From: Gammaproteobacteria bacterium
GTDB lineage: Bacteria; Pseudomonadota; Gammaproteobacteria; Steroidobacterales; GCA-2729495
DNA length: 34,099 nucleotides
Assembly: GCA_020853135.1 (NCBI GenBank)
Contig: JADYZO010000046.1
Span: 1 to 34,099, forward strand
Direction of reading: 5' to 3'
Shown piece by piece: positions 7,570-16,133 of the stretch; positions within the stretch are counted from its first letter, which is position 1; every line of letters starts with the position of its first letter. The position numbers and the translations under genes were made by a program. Below the pieces are notes generated by a model, which saw only the letters and a program-made list of their open reading frames with translations, was not told where the DNA came from and did no database searches.

Positions 7570-8751
7570 ATGTATATCAATTTCTGGTACCCGATGGTCC
7601 GCAGCGAGGACCTGAGTGCCGAAAAGCCTGAGAAGGTCAAGGTCCTCGGTCTGAACTTCGCGGTGTTCCGTGACAAGGAAGGCATCGCCCGCACCATCAG
7701 CGACACCTGTACCCACCGCGGCGGCTCGCTGGCCGGCGCGTGGCAGCTGCCGACCCAGCCGCGCATCGTCGATGGCTGCATCGTGTGCCCCTACCACGGC
7801 TGGGAATTCGGCGGCGACGGCGAGTGCAAGAACATCCCGTCGATCGGCTACGGCACCAAGCCGCCGGCCCGCGCCAAGGTCGATTCCTACCCGACGGTGG
7901 AGAAGTACGGCATCGTCTTCGCCTTCCTCGGCGACCTGCCTGAGAACGAGCGTCCGCCGCTGATCGAGGTCAAGGAGTGGGGTGATCCCAAGTGGCGCGC
8001 CAACTCGGTGCTCGTCCTCGACGTGCCCTTCCACTTCGAGCGCTCCATCGAGAACGGCATCGACCCGGCGCACAACGAGTTCGTGCACCCGACCCACGGC
8101 CACTCCGCGATCAACCGCGAAACCTACAAGGTCCGCGAGCACGACGTGATCGAGGGCGACCAGAAGCTCGGCATCATGTTCAAGCACCGCTATGCGGCAC
8201 CGGGCCTGCAGCACAACGAGACCTACAAGAGCGTCAGCGCCAACGCCCCGGCCCAGGACATCTACGCCGGCACCGAGACCTACGGCCCGGCCGCGATGAT
8301 CACCACGATCGAGCCCACCGCGGGCATGGCGTTCCGCCAGTACTTCATCGAGCAGCCGGTGGACGAGACCCGCACGCGGATCTTCTTCGTCAACATGCGC
8401 AACTTCATGCTCGACGCGAAGAACGACGGCCCGATCCACGCGCGCAACAAGGTCATCGCCCAGCAGGACATCGAGACGCTGAGCGGCGTCTACCCCGTGC
8501 GCACGCCGATCCCCAACACCCGGGAAGTCCACATGCCGGCGGACAAGGCCGTCGTGGGTTACCGCGAGTGGCTCGCCAAGTGGGACGACAAGGGCTGGCG
8601 CATCGACTGGAACCAGTTCAGGGAGCGCAACGCCAAGGGCGAGACCGCCTTCGCGATCCCGAGCCCGGGCCGTCGCACCTCCGGCAACTGGGTGCTGGAG
8701 ACCGTGCCGCTGTTCAAGAACCGCAAGGCACGCGAGGACGCGACCAAGTAG
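7570..8751 (+). CDS. Rieske non-haem iron oxygenase, alpha subunit (2)
   Basis: The 393-residue protein starts MYINFWYPMV. Rieske ligands are C47, H49, C73 and H76, but the spacing between the two pairs is 23 residues instead of the 16 found in the other two homologues here; the extra seven residues fall around WQLPTQPRI. The catalytic domain has D-x2-H-x4-H in NGIDPAHNEFVHPTHG, and the likely Asp iron ligand is in VIAQQDIETL. The C-terminus has IPSPGRR. It is most like Rieske oxygenase 3 (shared PxHNEFxHPTHG). The gene stands alone between its own promoter and a strong terminator, so it is monocistronic and no partner protein is co-transcribed. The ribosome-binding site is GGCAGGAG. Substrate unknown. 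Confidence 0.93.
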   Translation: MYINFWYPMVRSEDLSAEKPEKVKVLGLNFAVFRDKEGIARTISDTCTHRGGSLAGAWQLPTQPRIVDGCIVCPYHGWEFGGDGECKNIPSIGYGTKPPARAKVDSYPTVEKYGIVFAFLGDLPENERPPLIEVKEWGDPKWRANSVLVLDVPFHFERSIENGIDPAHNEFVHPTHGHSAINRETYKVREHDVIEGDQKLGIMFKHRYAAPGLQHNETYKSVSANAPAQDIYAGTETYGPAAMITTIEPTAGMAFRQYFIEQPVDETRTRIFFVNMRNFMLDAKNDGPIHARNKVIAQQDIETLSGVYPVRTPIPNTREVHMPADKAVVGYREWLAKWDDKGWRIDWNQFRERNAKGETAFAIPSPGRRTSGNWVLETVPLFKNRKAREDATK

Positions 8752-8791
8752 GGATCAGCTGATCCAGCGCCTTTCCTGAAGAGGTGCAATG

Positions 8792-8823
8792 ACGGGCGGC
8801 CCCCTGGGCCGCCCGTTTTTTTT
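8792..8823 (+). terminator. Rho-independent terminator of Rieske oxygenase 2
   Basis: An 11-base-pair GC-rich stem (8792-8802 and 8806-8816, starting ACGGGCGGCCC) has a 3-base loop and is followed by eight T's (8816-8823). The last T is also the first base of the convergent enolase-like gene's stop codon, so the two transcription units abut exactly. Confidence 0.9.
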
Positions 8824-10115
8824 CATCGGCCCGGATTGCGTCCGAAGATTCCGGCTCCGGCAAAGCGCGCGCGGGCACCCAGGCGCTCCTCGATGCGCAG
8901 CGCCTCGTTCCACTTCGCCATGCGCTCGCTGCGCGCGAAGGAACCCACCTTGAGCTGCCCGGTCCCCCAGCCGATCGCCAGGTGGACGATGGTGGTGTCC
9001 TCGCTCTCGCCCGAGCGGGCCGAGACGATTCCCGCGTAGCCGGCCGACTGTGCGGCCTGCCAGGCGCGCAGCACCTCGGTGAGCGTACCGCGCTGGTTGG
9101 GCTTGAGGAGCACGGCGTTCGCTGCGCCGATCAGCGCCGCCTCCCGCACGCGTGCGGCATCGGAAACGAGGAAATCATCGCCGATGACCTGCACCCGGTC
9201 GCCCACCGCGCGCGTGAAGCGCGCGAAACCCTCCGGATCGTCCTCGGCGAGCGGATCCTCGATCGAGAGGATCGGGTAGCGGCCGATCCAGCCGAGCAGC
9301 ATGTCGATCATGCCGTCGGAGTCCAGCTCGCGCGACTCCAGCCCCAGCGTGTAGCGCCCGCCGCGGCCGAACTCCGAGGCGGCCACGTCCAGCACGATCC
9401 CGACCTGCTCGCCGGGAATGAAGCCCGCCTTCGCGATGGCTGCCACCAGCGTCTCCAGCGCCTGCTCGTTGGTGGCGAAGTCCGGCCACCAGCCGCCTTC
9501 GTCGGCGACGCCGGCACGCGAACCGCGCGCCTGCATCAGTTCGCCGGCGCTGCGATAGACCTCGGCGGTCCATTCCAGCGCCTCGCAGAAGCTCGTTGCA
9601 CCGGGACAGGCGACCAGGAAGTCCTGGATGTCCACGCGACGGCCCGCGTGCGCCCCGCCGCCGAAGATCTGGATCTGCGGCATCGGCAGGAGCACCGCCG
9701 CGGGACCGCCAAGATATTCATAGAGCGGCACCCGCAGCGAGGCGGCAGCGGCATGCGCTGCCGCCATCGACACCGCGAGCGTCGCATTGGCGCCGAGGCG
9801 CGCCTTGGCGGGCGTGCCATCGAGCGCGATCAGCCGTTCGTCGAGCGCGGCCTGCCCATCCGCCCGGCAGCCGCCGAGGGCACGCGCAATCTCGCCGTTG
9901 ACGTTGCCGACCGCCCGCTGCACATCGAAGCCGCCGAAGGCGGGCGTCCCGTCACGCAGTTCGAGCGCCTCGCGCGAGCCCCTGGATGCGCCGGCGGGCA
10001 CGATGGCGCTGCCGACCGCACCATCGGCCAGGACCACCTCGGCCTCGACCGTCGGCCGGCCACGGCTGTCCCAGACACGGCGCGCGTGGATCGAGCGGAT
10101 ACTTCGGGGATTCAT
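8823..10115 (-). CDS. Enolase-family paralogue with altered active-site residues
   Basis: The 430-residue protein has full-length enolase architecture. Retained: metal ligands D243, E286 and D313, lysines K338 and K389, E206 (ADEGG), H156 and the loop serine S44. Changed relative to standard enolases: the glutamate of the QEFM motif is D165 (QDFL); the histidine of SHRSGETEDT is A366 (SARSGESEDT); the mobile loop PSGASTG reads PAGASRG; KxNQIG reads KPNQRG. These positions line the 2-phosphoglycerate site, so the enzyme may dehydrate another phosphorylated hydroxy acid; weak or normal enolase activity cannot be excluded. Its ATG overlaps the stop of the kinase gene (ATGA), and it is last in the acyl-CoA operon, an unusual place for a glycolytic gene. 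The antisense-looking N-terminal extension of the frame is rejected because it overlaps the kinase. Confidence 0.88.
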   Translation of the reverse strand: MNPRSIRSIHARRVWDSRGRPTVEAEVVLADGAVGSAIVPAGASRGSREALELRDGTPAFGGFDVQRAVGNVNGEIARALGGCRADGQAALDERLIALDGTPAKARLGANATLAVSMAAAHAAAASLRVPLYEYLGGPAAVLLPMPQIQIFGGGAHAGRRVDIQDFLVACPGATSFCEALEWTAEVYRSAGELMQARGSRAGVADEGGWWPDFATNEQALETLVAAIAKAGFIPGEQVGIVLDVAASEFGRGGRYTLGLESRELDSDGMIDMLLGWIGRYPILSIEDPLAEDDPEGFARFTRAVGDRVQVIGDDFLVSDAARVREAALIGAANAVLLKPNQRGTLTEVLRAWQAAQSAGYAGIVSARSGESEDTTIVHLAIGWGTGQLKVGSFARSERMAKWNEALRIEERLGARARFAGAGIFGRNPGR

Positions 10116-11128
10116 CGGGCAAGTTCCTCCTGCCAGGCTGTGCGGACCAGGGCCAATCGGTCGACGGGGTGCTGCAACAGTGCGCGGGCCACGCGCCGCA
10201 CCCGCTCGCGATCGGCCTCGGCGGTGATGTATTCGACCGGTGACTTGCCATCCACCCGCGCCAGGAACAGCCCGGGCAGCAGCGCCGCAACCCGGCGCTC
10301 GAGCGCCCCGCGCGGCTCCCAGGCGACGGCCTGCAGGTGGGCATCGGCCAGGGCGTCGAAGGCGGCGAGGAAGGCGGCCGTGGCCGGACGGTTCCACAGG
10401 CACTTGAGCAGCAGATGGTTCAGGCAGAACGCGAGGTCAAACGCGGGGTCGCCCCACCAGGCGCATTCCGCATCGAGGAACACCGGCCCGCGGGGCCCGA
10501 TGAGGATGTTCTTGGGGCTCACATCGCCGTGCACCAGCGCCACGGCGTGCGACTGCGTGGCCTCGACGAGCTGCTCCAGCGCCGGTGCGAGGTCTGGGTG
10601 GCGCCGCGCGGTGGCCAGCAGGTACGGCTCCAGCCGGATGTCGAAGAAGATGCCGTCGGTGGCGAACTCCGCCGCAAGCGCCGGCCGCGCCGCCGAATGG
10701 GCGTGGATGCGCCCCAGGGCGTGGCCGACCGCCTGCGCGGTCGGCGGATCCGCCTGTCCGTCGCGCAACAGCTGCTTCCACAGGCGGTAATCGGCCGAAG
10801 CCAGATAGCTCATCACCAGCACGCCGAGCCCCTGGTGCTGGCCGAGCACGCGCGGCGCACAGCCGGGGGAGGCCTCGTTGGCCACCTGCATCCAGCGTGC
10901 CTCGTAGAGGTTGCGCTCCACCGGCGCATGCCAGTCGGCCGCAACCCGCAATTTCGGCAATGCCCGCTTGGCGCACACCGGCCCCTGCGGGGTGTCGATG
11001 CGCCAGATGTCGGAGGACACCCCACCGGTGAGCGGTGCGCCCGTCAGCACCCCGGCACCGGCAAGCCCCAGCTCGCGCAGGGCCTGCACGAATTCATCGG
11101 GAACCGCAGGATCGCCGGCAGGGGGCAT
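10112..11128 (-). CDS. APH/choline-kinase-fold small-molecule phosphotransferase
   Basis: The 338-residue protein has the aminoglycoside phosphotransferase (APH) fold signature. The catalytic loop is HGDVSPKN (H200, D202, N207) and the metal-binding DAE begins at D219, followed by WWGDPAFDLAF. The N-lobe has a glycine-rich GGVSSDIWRI and a candidate lysine in VCAKRAL. Family members phosphorylate hydroxyl groups of small molecules (choline, homoserine, methylthioribose, antibiotics). Given its operon with CoA ligases and a four-base overlap with the enolase paralogue, a metabolic kinase that supplies the enolase substrate is more plausible than antibiotic resistance; that is inference. The start is uncertain: ATG at 11128 or TTG at 11137, neither with a good Shine-Dalgarno sequence. 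Confidence 0.85.
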   Translation of the reverse strand: MPPAGDPAVPDEFVQALRELGLAGAGVLTGAPLTGGVSSDIWRIDTPQGPVCAKRALPKLRVAADWHAPVERNLYEARWMQVANEASPGCAPRVLGQHQGLGVLVMSYLASADYRLWKQLLRDGQADPPTAQAVGHALGRIHAHSAARPALAAEFATDGIFFDIRLEPYLLATARRHPDLAPALEQLVEATQSHAVALVHGDVSPKNILIGPRGPVFLDAECAWWGDPAFDLAFCLNHLLLKCLWNRPATAAFLAAFDALADAHLQAVAWEPRGALERRVAALLPGLFLARVDGKSPVEYITAEADRERVRRVARALLQHPVDRLALVRTAWQEELAR

Positions 11129-11158
11129 GGTCAGCAATCGCGTGCGCAGCCTGCGGGA

Positions 11159-12769
11159 CTAAGGCGACGCCGCGCCGGCCCTGGCCACCCAGGCCTTGCG
11201 CAGCTCGCGCTTGAGAACCTTGCCGTTGGGATTGCGCGGCAGGGTCGCGACGATGTGCACCTCGCGGATGCGCTGGCGCTTGCCGACCCGCTGGTTGGTC
11301 CAGTCGCGGATCTCGCCTGCCACCTCCCCGCCAGCCCCGGGCGCACGCAGCACCACGATGGCCACCGGGCTCTCGCCCCAGCGCTCGTCGGGCACGCCGA
11401 TCACCGCCACCTCCCCCACCAGCGGATGCTCCACCATCACCGCTTCGATATCGGCGGGATAGATGTTCTGGCCACCCGAGAGCACCATGTCTTTCTTGCG
11501 GTCGATGATGTAGAGATAGCCGTCTTCGTCGGTGCGCCCGATGTCACCCGAGCGCATCCACTGGATTCCCCGGCTGTCGATGAACATCGCCTCGCGGGTG
11601 GCATCGGGCCGGTTGTGGTACCCGATCATCCAGTGCACGCTGCGGGCACAGATTTCCCCCGCGCCGCCCCAGGGCACCTCCCGGTCATTGTCGTCGAGCA
11701 GGATGTAGTCGTTGCCGCGCACCGGCTTGCCGACGGAGGCCAGCCTGCCCTCGGCTTCCTCCGGCTGGAGCGTGGTCATGAATCCCTCGGTGAGACCGTA
11801 GAGCTCGATCACCGCGCAGGAAAAGTTCTCCATCACCCGGCGCTTGAGCCCCTCGAACAGCGGCGAGCCGCCCGAGAGGACCGCCTGGACCGATTTCACC
11901 GCGGCTGGCCGGAAGTTCGGCGCATCGAGGATGCGCTGGAACATGATCGGCACCATCATCGCGTGGGTGACCCGGTGGCGCTCGACATCGCCGATCCAGG
12001 CCGCCGGGTCGAACTGGCGGCGGATGAGGCAGGTGCCGCCGACGATCAGCGAGCACATGAGCGAACCCCAGGCGACGTTCGAATACAGGCCGATCGGGCA
12101 GATCGAGATGGCCCCGTAGTGGTAGCGGTGCGCCATGGCCAGTTCATAGATGGACTGCACCCGGCGGCGATGCAGGTGCTTGATCCCCTTGGGGAGGGCC
12201 GTGGTGCCCGAGCTGTAGATGATGTTGCAGGGTTCATCGTCGCCGATGGTGACCGCCGGCTGGCCGGTGTCCTGCTGCCCGCGCCAGCGGGCATAGCCCC
12301 CCGCGGCACCATCGTGCACCAGGACCCCGCCGGGCAACAGCGCAGGCACTTCGCCCAGCCGGGCAGCCAGCCGCAGCTGTTGCGCCGGGCTGCAGAACAG
12401 GACCCGTACCGCGGCATCCTGCAGCATCATCAGCAGCCCACCCTCCGGCACCGCGAGGTTCAGCGGCACGACGACCGCTCCCGCCTTCCAGGCGCCGTAG
12501 AGCATCTCGACGTATTCCACGCAGTTCTCGAGCAGGATCGCCACCGAGTCGCCGTTGCGCACGCCGAGGGCCCGCAGGCCGTTGGCGACCGCATTCGACC
12601 GCTCGTCGAGCGCCCCCCAGGTCAGCGTGGCCTCCTCGTCGGCGACTGCCGGTTTCGCCGGATACCATCGCGCATTGAGGCGCACATAGTCCGGCAGCAG
12701 GGGGCCGGCGAAATCGAAACGGTCCGGCATCGCGGGCGGGGTCGCAGGGGTGTTGCCTGGGATGTTCAT
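11159..12769 (-). CDS. Acyl-CoA synthetase (AMP-binding, class I adenylate-forming) 2 of the operon
   Basis: The 536-residue protein carries all ANL-family motifs: the P-loop IIYSSGTTALPKG, YGLTE, the hinge DRKKDMVLSGGQNIYP, and the catalytic C-terminal lysine in NPNGKVLK. It activates a carboxylic acid to the acyl-AMP and then acyl-CoA. The acid-binding pocket cannot be interpreted by eye; the fatty acyl-CoA ligase/feruloyl-type subgroup is likely. ATG at 12769 has GGAG upstream. It follows the crotonase gene by 23 bases and precedes the kinase by 30, so it belongs to the six-gene operon. It is the second CoA ligase in that operon, suggesting either two acid intermediates or alternative substrates. 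Confidence 0.9.
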   Translation of the reverse strand: MNIPGNTPATPPAMPDRFDFAGPLLPDYVRLNARWYPAKPAVADEEATLTWGALDERSNAVANGLRALGVRNGDSVAILLENCVEYVEMLYGAWKAGAVVVPLNLAVPEGGLLMMLQDAAVRVLFCSPAQQLRLAARLGEVPALLPGGVLVHDGAAGGYARWRGQQDTGQPAVTIGDDEPCNIIYSSGTTALPKGIKHLHRRRVQSIYELAMAHRYHYGAISICPIGLYSNVAWGSLMCSLIVGGTCLIRRQFDPAAWIGDVERHRVTHAMMVPIMFQRILDAPNFRPAAVKSVQAVLSGGSPLFEGLKRRVMENFSCAVIELYGLTEGFMTTLQPEEAEGRLASVGKPVRGNDYILLDDNDREVPWGGAGEICARSVHWMIGYHNRPDATREAMFIDSRGIQWMRSGDIGRTDEDGYLYIIDRKKDMVLSGGQNIYPADIEAVMVEHPLVGEVAVIGVPDERWGESPVAIVVLRAPGAGGEVAGEIRDWTNQRVGKRQRIREVHIVATLPRNPNGKVLKRELRKAWVARAGAASP

Positions 12770-12792
12770 CGCAGCTCCATCAGCCGGCCTGC

Positions 12793-13551
12793 TCAGGTGA
12801 AATTCGGGCGCCGCTTCTCGCGAAACGCGCGCAATGCCTCGGCGCCCTCCGCCGAGCCCAGCCCGAGGAAGACACCACGCTCTTCTTCGCGGATCCGTTC
12901 AAGCAATCCTGCCGTGTCGCCCTTCATCAGCCGCTTCGCCCGCCGCATGGCCTGCGGCGGCTTGCTGGCGAACTCGGCAGCAATCTCCAGCGCCACCTTG
13001 TCGACAGCTCCCGGCTCGGCGAGCCTCGAAACGATGCCGAGGCGGTGGGCCTCGGTGCCGTCGATGGAGCCCGCACGCAGGACCAGGTCCGCGGCACGGG
13101 TGTAGCCGAGAAGGCGCACCAGCAGCAGGGAGGAGCCCGCCTCCGGCACCAGCGCCAGGTTGAGGAACGGGAAGACGATACGCGAACCCGCGCTCGCCAC
13201 CACCGAGTCGAGGTGCAGCAGCATGGTCGAACCGATGCCCGCGGCCACGCCTTCCACCGCCGCCACGATGGGCACGCTGGCATTGACCAGCGCCTTGACG
13301 AAGCGCATGACCGGGGTCGGTCCCTGCTGGCCGGATCCTGCGTCCGGGAAGTCCCCCACGTCGTTGCCGGAACAGAAGTTGCCACCCGCGCCGCCGAGCA
13401 CCACCGCGCGCACGGCGGTGTCCGCCTCGGCCCGCTCGAGCGCCTCGCTGATCACGTCATACATGGGCAGCGTCAGCGCATTCTTCTTTTCCGGCCTGTT
13501 CATGCGGATCTGCAGCACATGGCGCTCGAAGTGCGTGGTCACCGTGGTCAT
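12793..13551 (-). CDS. Enoyl-CoA hydratase/isomerase family protein (crotonase)
   Basis: The 252-residue protein shows the crotonase oxyanion-hole regions: NFCSGNDVGDF and EGVAAGIGSTMLLHLD. The catalytic region reads LNLALVPEAGSS. The first of the two classical hydratase glutamates appears replaced (FPFLN where crotonase has a QPE-like sequence), while the second is kept in VPEAGSS. This pattern resembles PaaG-type isomerases and related enoyl-CoA hydratases, so hydration or double-bond isomerisation are both possible. ATG at 13551 overlaps the stop of the upstream CoA ligase (ATGA), and the frame's upstream extension is rejected for that reason. The role is probably a beta-oxidation-like step on the CoA ester made by the neighbouring ligases. 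Confidence 0.9.
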   Translation of the reverse strand: MTTVTTHFERHVLQIRMNRPEKKNALTLPMYDVISEALERAEADTAVRAVVLGGAGGNFCSGNDVGDFPDAGSGQQGPTPVMRFVKALVNASVPIVAAVEGVAAGIGSTMLLHLDSVVASAGSRIVFPFLNLALVPEAGSSLLLVRLLGYTRAADLVLRAGSIDGTEAHRLGIVSRLAEPGAVDKVALEIAAEFASKPPQAMRRAKRLMKGDTAGLLERIREEERGVFLGLGSAEGAEALRAFREKRRPNFT

Positions 13552-15122
13552 GCGGATCCTCCGGGTTGCGGGCTGCCCGTCGCGTAACGCCGCCGCAGCG
13601 TCACCCGGTCGAGCTTGCCGGTCACTCCGACGGGCAACCGCTCGTGGAATACATAGGTCTTGGGCTGCTTGAAGGACGCCAGGCGCCCGCGGCAGTGCTC
13701 CCGCAGCTCCTCTTCCGTGGTGCCGGTGGCCACCGCGACGTGCGCCTCGATGCGCTGTCCCCATTTCGGGTCCCTGACGCCGATGACCGCCACCTGCAGC
13801 ACGGCCGGGTGGGCCATCAGGCAGATCTCGACCTCCTCACCCTGCACCTTGATGCCGCCGCTGTTGATGGTGTTGTCGGTGCGCCCCGCGACGTGCAGGT
13901 AGCCATCGGCATCGAGGTGCCCCATGTCGCCCGAGCGCCACCAGCCAGCCACGAAGCGGCGCGCGGTCAGTTCGGGGTTGCCCAGGTAGCCGGTGGAGAG
14001 CGTCGGGCCCCGCAGCAGGATCTCCCCGCTCTCGCCCACCGGCCGCAGGTCATCGATGCCACCCTCCGGATCGACGATGCGCAGGTCGGCGCCGGGAACC
14101 GGCTTGCCGGCACAGACCGGCTTGCCGCGCAGCGTCTGGTCCCGCAGCTCCCAGCAGGTCGCCGCCCCGGGTGCGGATTCCGATGCCAGGTACAGGCAGC
14201 GGATGTCGGTGTCGGCCCAGGAGCGCACCCGCTCGATGTCGGCGGGCGATGGCGGCTCGCCGGCGCACAGGACCATGCGCAGGGAGCCGAGGTCGTAGCG
14301 GCGGGTGATCTCCGGTTCCAGCATGCGGATCATCGTCGGCACCGGCCCCACCATGGTCACCTTCTCGCGCTCGATCGTGGCGCAGAAGGACTCCGGCGTG
14401 AAGCCCTCCACCAGCACCTGCGTGGCGCCCGCGTACAGGGTCGAGATCGACGAGAACGGCCAGGCCGCGAACGAGGTGCCGACCATGACCAGCAGCCGCG
14501 TGTGGCGCGAGACATCGCCGAACAGGGCCGGCACGGCCTGCATCCAGCGGACGAAATTCCCGTTGCTGTGCACGATCCCCTTGGGCGTGCCGGTCGATCC
14601 CGAGGACAGGATGATGATGGCCGGATCATCGGCAGAGGGCCGCGCCTGCGGCTCCTCGGCCGGATGACGCGCCAATGCCTGCGCATACGCCAGGTCGACG
14701 CCCGGCGGCGGCACATCGCCCAGCGAGAGCACCAGGGGCTTCCCCGGCAGCCTCGCCACGGCCTCGGTGACCATGGCGGCGGCGCCGTCGGCGCAGACCA
14801 CGGCCCGGGCGCCGATGGCGCGCAGCGTGGTGTCGATGAAGGCCACCGGCTCGCGCACGTTGATGTTGCAGGTGACGCAGCCGAGCTTCTGCGCGGCGAG
14901 GAACGCCGCATAGAAACGGCAGGTCGACGGCCCGAGGAAGGCCACGGCATCCCCCTGCGCGATGCCCGCGTGCTGCAGGGCCTGCGCGACCGCCCGCGCC
15001 TCGCGGTTCAGCCGTTCGCCGGTGTAGCGGTCCCTGCCATCCACCAGCAGTTCTGAGCCGGCGTGCCACCGGCAGAGCAGGTCGATGGCGTGGCGCACGG
15101 TGCAGGGATCGCTGGCAGCCAT
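13548..15122 (-). CDS. Acyl-CoA synthetase (AMP-binding) 1 of the operon
   Basis: The 524-residue adenylate-forming enzyme has the P-loop IILSSGSTGTPKG, SGDMGHLDADG, the hinge GRTDNTINSGGIKVQ and the C-terminal lysine in GVTGKLDR. The usual Y-G-x-T-E motif that contacts AMP is YLASES here, so the Thr is Ser and the Gly is replaced. It resembles short- or medium-chain and aryl acid CoA ligases rather than long-chain ones. It lies 3 bases after the quinone-oxidoreductase-like gene and overlaps the crotonase gene by 4 bases, so it is tightly coupled. It likely activates a carboxylic acid intermediate for degradation. The substrate is not determinable. Confidence 0.9.
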   Translation of the reverse strand: MAASDPCTVRHAIDLLCRWHAGSELLVDGRDRYTGERLNREARAVAQALQHAGIAQGDAVAFLGPSTCRFYAAFLAAQKLGCVTCNINVREPVAFIDTTLRAIGARAVVCADGAAAMVTEAVARLPGKPLVLSLGDVPPPGVDLAYAQALARHPAEEPQARPSADDPAIIILSSGSTGTPKGIVHSNGNFVRWMQAVPALFGDVSRHTRLLVMVGTSFAAWPFSSISTLYAGATQVLVEGFTPESFCATIEREKVTMVGPVPTMIRMLEPEITRRYDLGSLRMVLCAGEPPSPADIERVRSWADTDIRCLYLASESAPGAATCWELRDQTLRGKPVCAGKPVPGADLRIVDPEGGIDDLRPVGESGEILLRGPTLSTGYLGNPELTARRFVAGWWRSGDMGHLDADGYLHVAGRTDNTINSGGIKVQGEEVEICLMAHPAVLQVAVIGVRDPKWGQRIEAHVAVATGTTEEELREHCRGRLASFKQPKTYVFHERLPVGVTGKLDRVTLRRRYATGSPQPGGSA

Positions 15123-15125
15123 CGC

Positions 15126-16106
15126 TCAGTCCCGGATGCGGACCACGACCTTGCCGATCACCGACCGGCTGGCGACTGCGGCGAGCGCCTCCACGGCCCG
15201 GTCCAGCGTGAAGACCCGGTCGATGCGCGGGCGGACGGCGCCTCGGGCAAAGAGTTCCATGAGCTCGGCGAAATTGCGGTCGACCGCCCCGCGCTCGTGC
15301 GTGAAGAAACCCTGGTAGTTGACGCCGATGAGCGCATTCTCCTTGAGCAGCGCCAGGTTGGTCGCGTACTGGCCGATCTGCCCGCTGGCGAAGCCGACGA
15401 TGAGGATGCGCCCGTTGCGCCGCGCCGTGCGGCAGGCCTGGCCGAAGAGTTCACCGCCCACCGGGTCGAAGACGACATCGACGCCCGCGCCATCGGTCAG
15501 CCGGCGCACCGCCTCGCGCAGATCCTCCTGGCCGAGATCGATCAGTTCACCGAAGCCCTCCTCGCGCAGGGCCGCCGCCTTGGCGGCCGAGCCCACCACG
15601 CCGATCACCCGCGCCCCCATCGCGCGACCGATCTGCATGGCGGCCATGCCAACGCCGCCGGCAGCACCGAGCACCAGGAGGGTTTCCCCGCTGCGCAGGG
15701 CCGCGCGCTGCCTCAGTGCGTGGTAGGAGGTGGTGTGGCCACCCTGGAAGACGGCCGCGCACAGCATGTCCATCGGGTCCGGGACCGGCACGATGACCCG
15801 CGCCGGGACCACGGCTTCCTCGGCCAGCCCGCCCCAGAACAGCGTGGCCATGACCCGCTGGCCGATAGTCAATCCGCCGACACCGGCACCGACTTCGCTG
15901 ATGGTCCCGGCCACCTCGCCGCCCGGGAAAAACGGCAATGGCGGGCGCACCTGGTATTTCCCCTGCGCCAGCAGGATGTCCGGGAAGTTGATGCCACAGG
16001 CATGCACCTGGATCCGGACCTCGCCCTCGCCCAGCCGTGGCGGTCCCACCTCCTGCACCCGCAGGTCCTCCAGCGGACCGAACGCGGTGCAGACGAGCGC
16101 CTTCAT
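15126..16106 (-). CDS. Zinc-free MDR-family quinone oxidoreductase/enoyl reductase
   Basis: The 326-residue medium-chain dehydrogenase/reductase has the N-terminal GroES-like domain (VHACGINFPDILLAQGKY, PFFPGGEVAG) and the Rossmann motif LGAAGGVGMAAMQIG at about 147-161. No catalytic zinc cysteines or structural four-Cys loop are visible, placing it with NADPH:quinone oxidoreductases and related enoyl reductases. In a CoA-ester operon it may reduce an alpha,beta-unsaturated carbonyl; that is inference. ATG at 16106 has a strong AGGAGT Shine-Dalgarno sequence. It is the first gene of the six-gene operon, immediately downstream of the TonB receptor's terminator. Its promoter must lie in the 16107-16190 gap or upstream read-through feeds it. 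Confidence 0.9.
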   Translation of the reverse strand: MKALVCTAFGPLEDLRVQEVGPPRLGEGEVRIQVHACGINFPDILLAQGKYQVRPPLPFFPGGEVAGTISEVGAGVGGLTIGQRVMATLFWGGLAEEAVVPARVIVPVPDPMDMLCAAVFQGGHTTSYHALRQRAALRSGETLLVLGAAGGVGMAAMQIGRAMGARVIGVVGSAAKAAALREEGFGELIDLGQEDLREAVRRLTDGAGVDVVFDPVGGELFGQACRTARRNGRILIVGFASGQIGQYATNLALLKENALIGVNYQGFFTHERGAVDRNFAELMELFARGAVRPRIDRVFTLDRAVEALAAVASRSVIGKVVVRIRD

Positions 16107-16133
16107 GCGATCACTCCTGGATCATGGCCCGGA

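Noticed and set aside
8823-8830. Bidirectional action of the terminator at 8792 for the convergent enolase-like gene
   Set aside because: On the minus strand no T tract follows the hairpin, so it fits termination of the plus-strand Rieske gene only.
8982-10790. A 602-codon plus-strand frame, and similar long frames at 10337-13105 and 21312-23042
   Set aside because: All are antisense to well-supported enzymes (enolase paralogue, kinase, acyl-CoA synthetases) and contain no recognisable domain.
10112-11128. Antibiotic-resistance phosphotransferase
   Set aside because: The APH fold is shared by many metabolic kinases, and its operon consists of CoA-ester metabolism and an enolase paralogue; nothing points to resistance.
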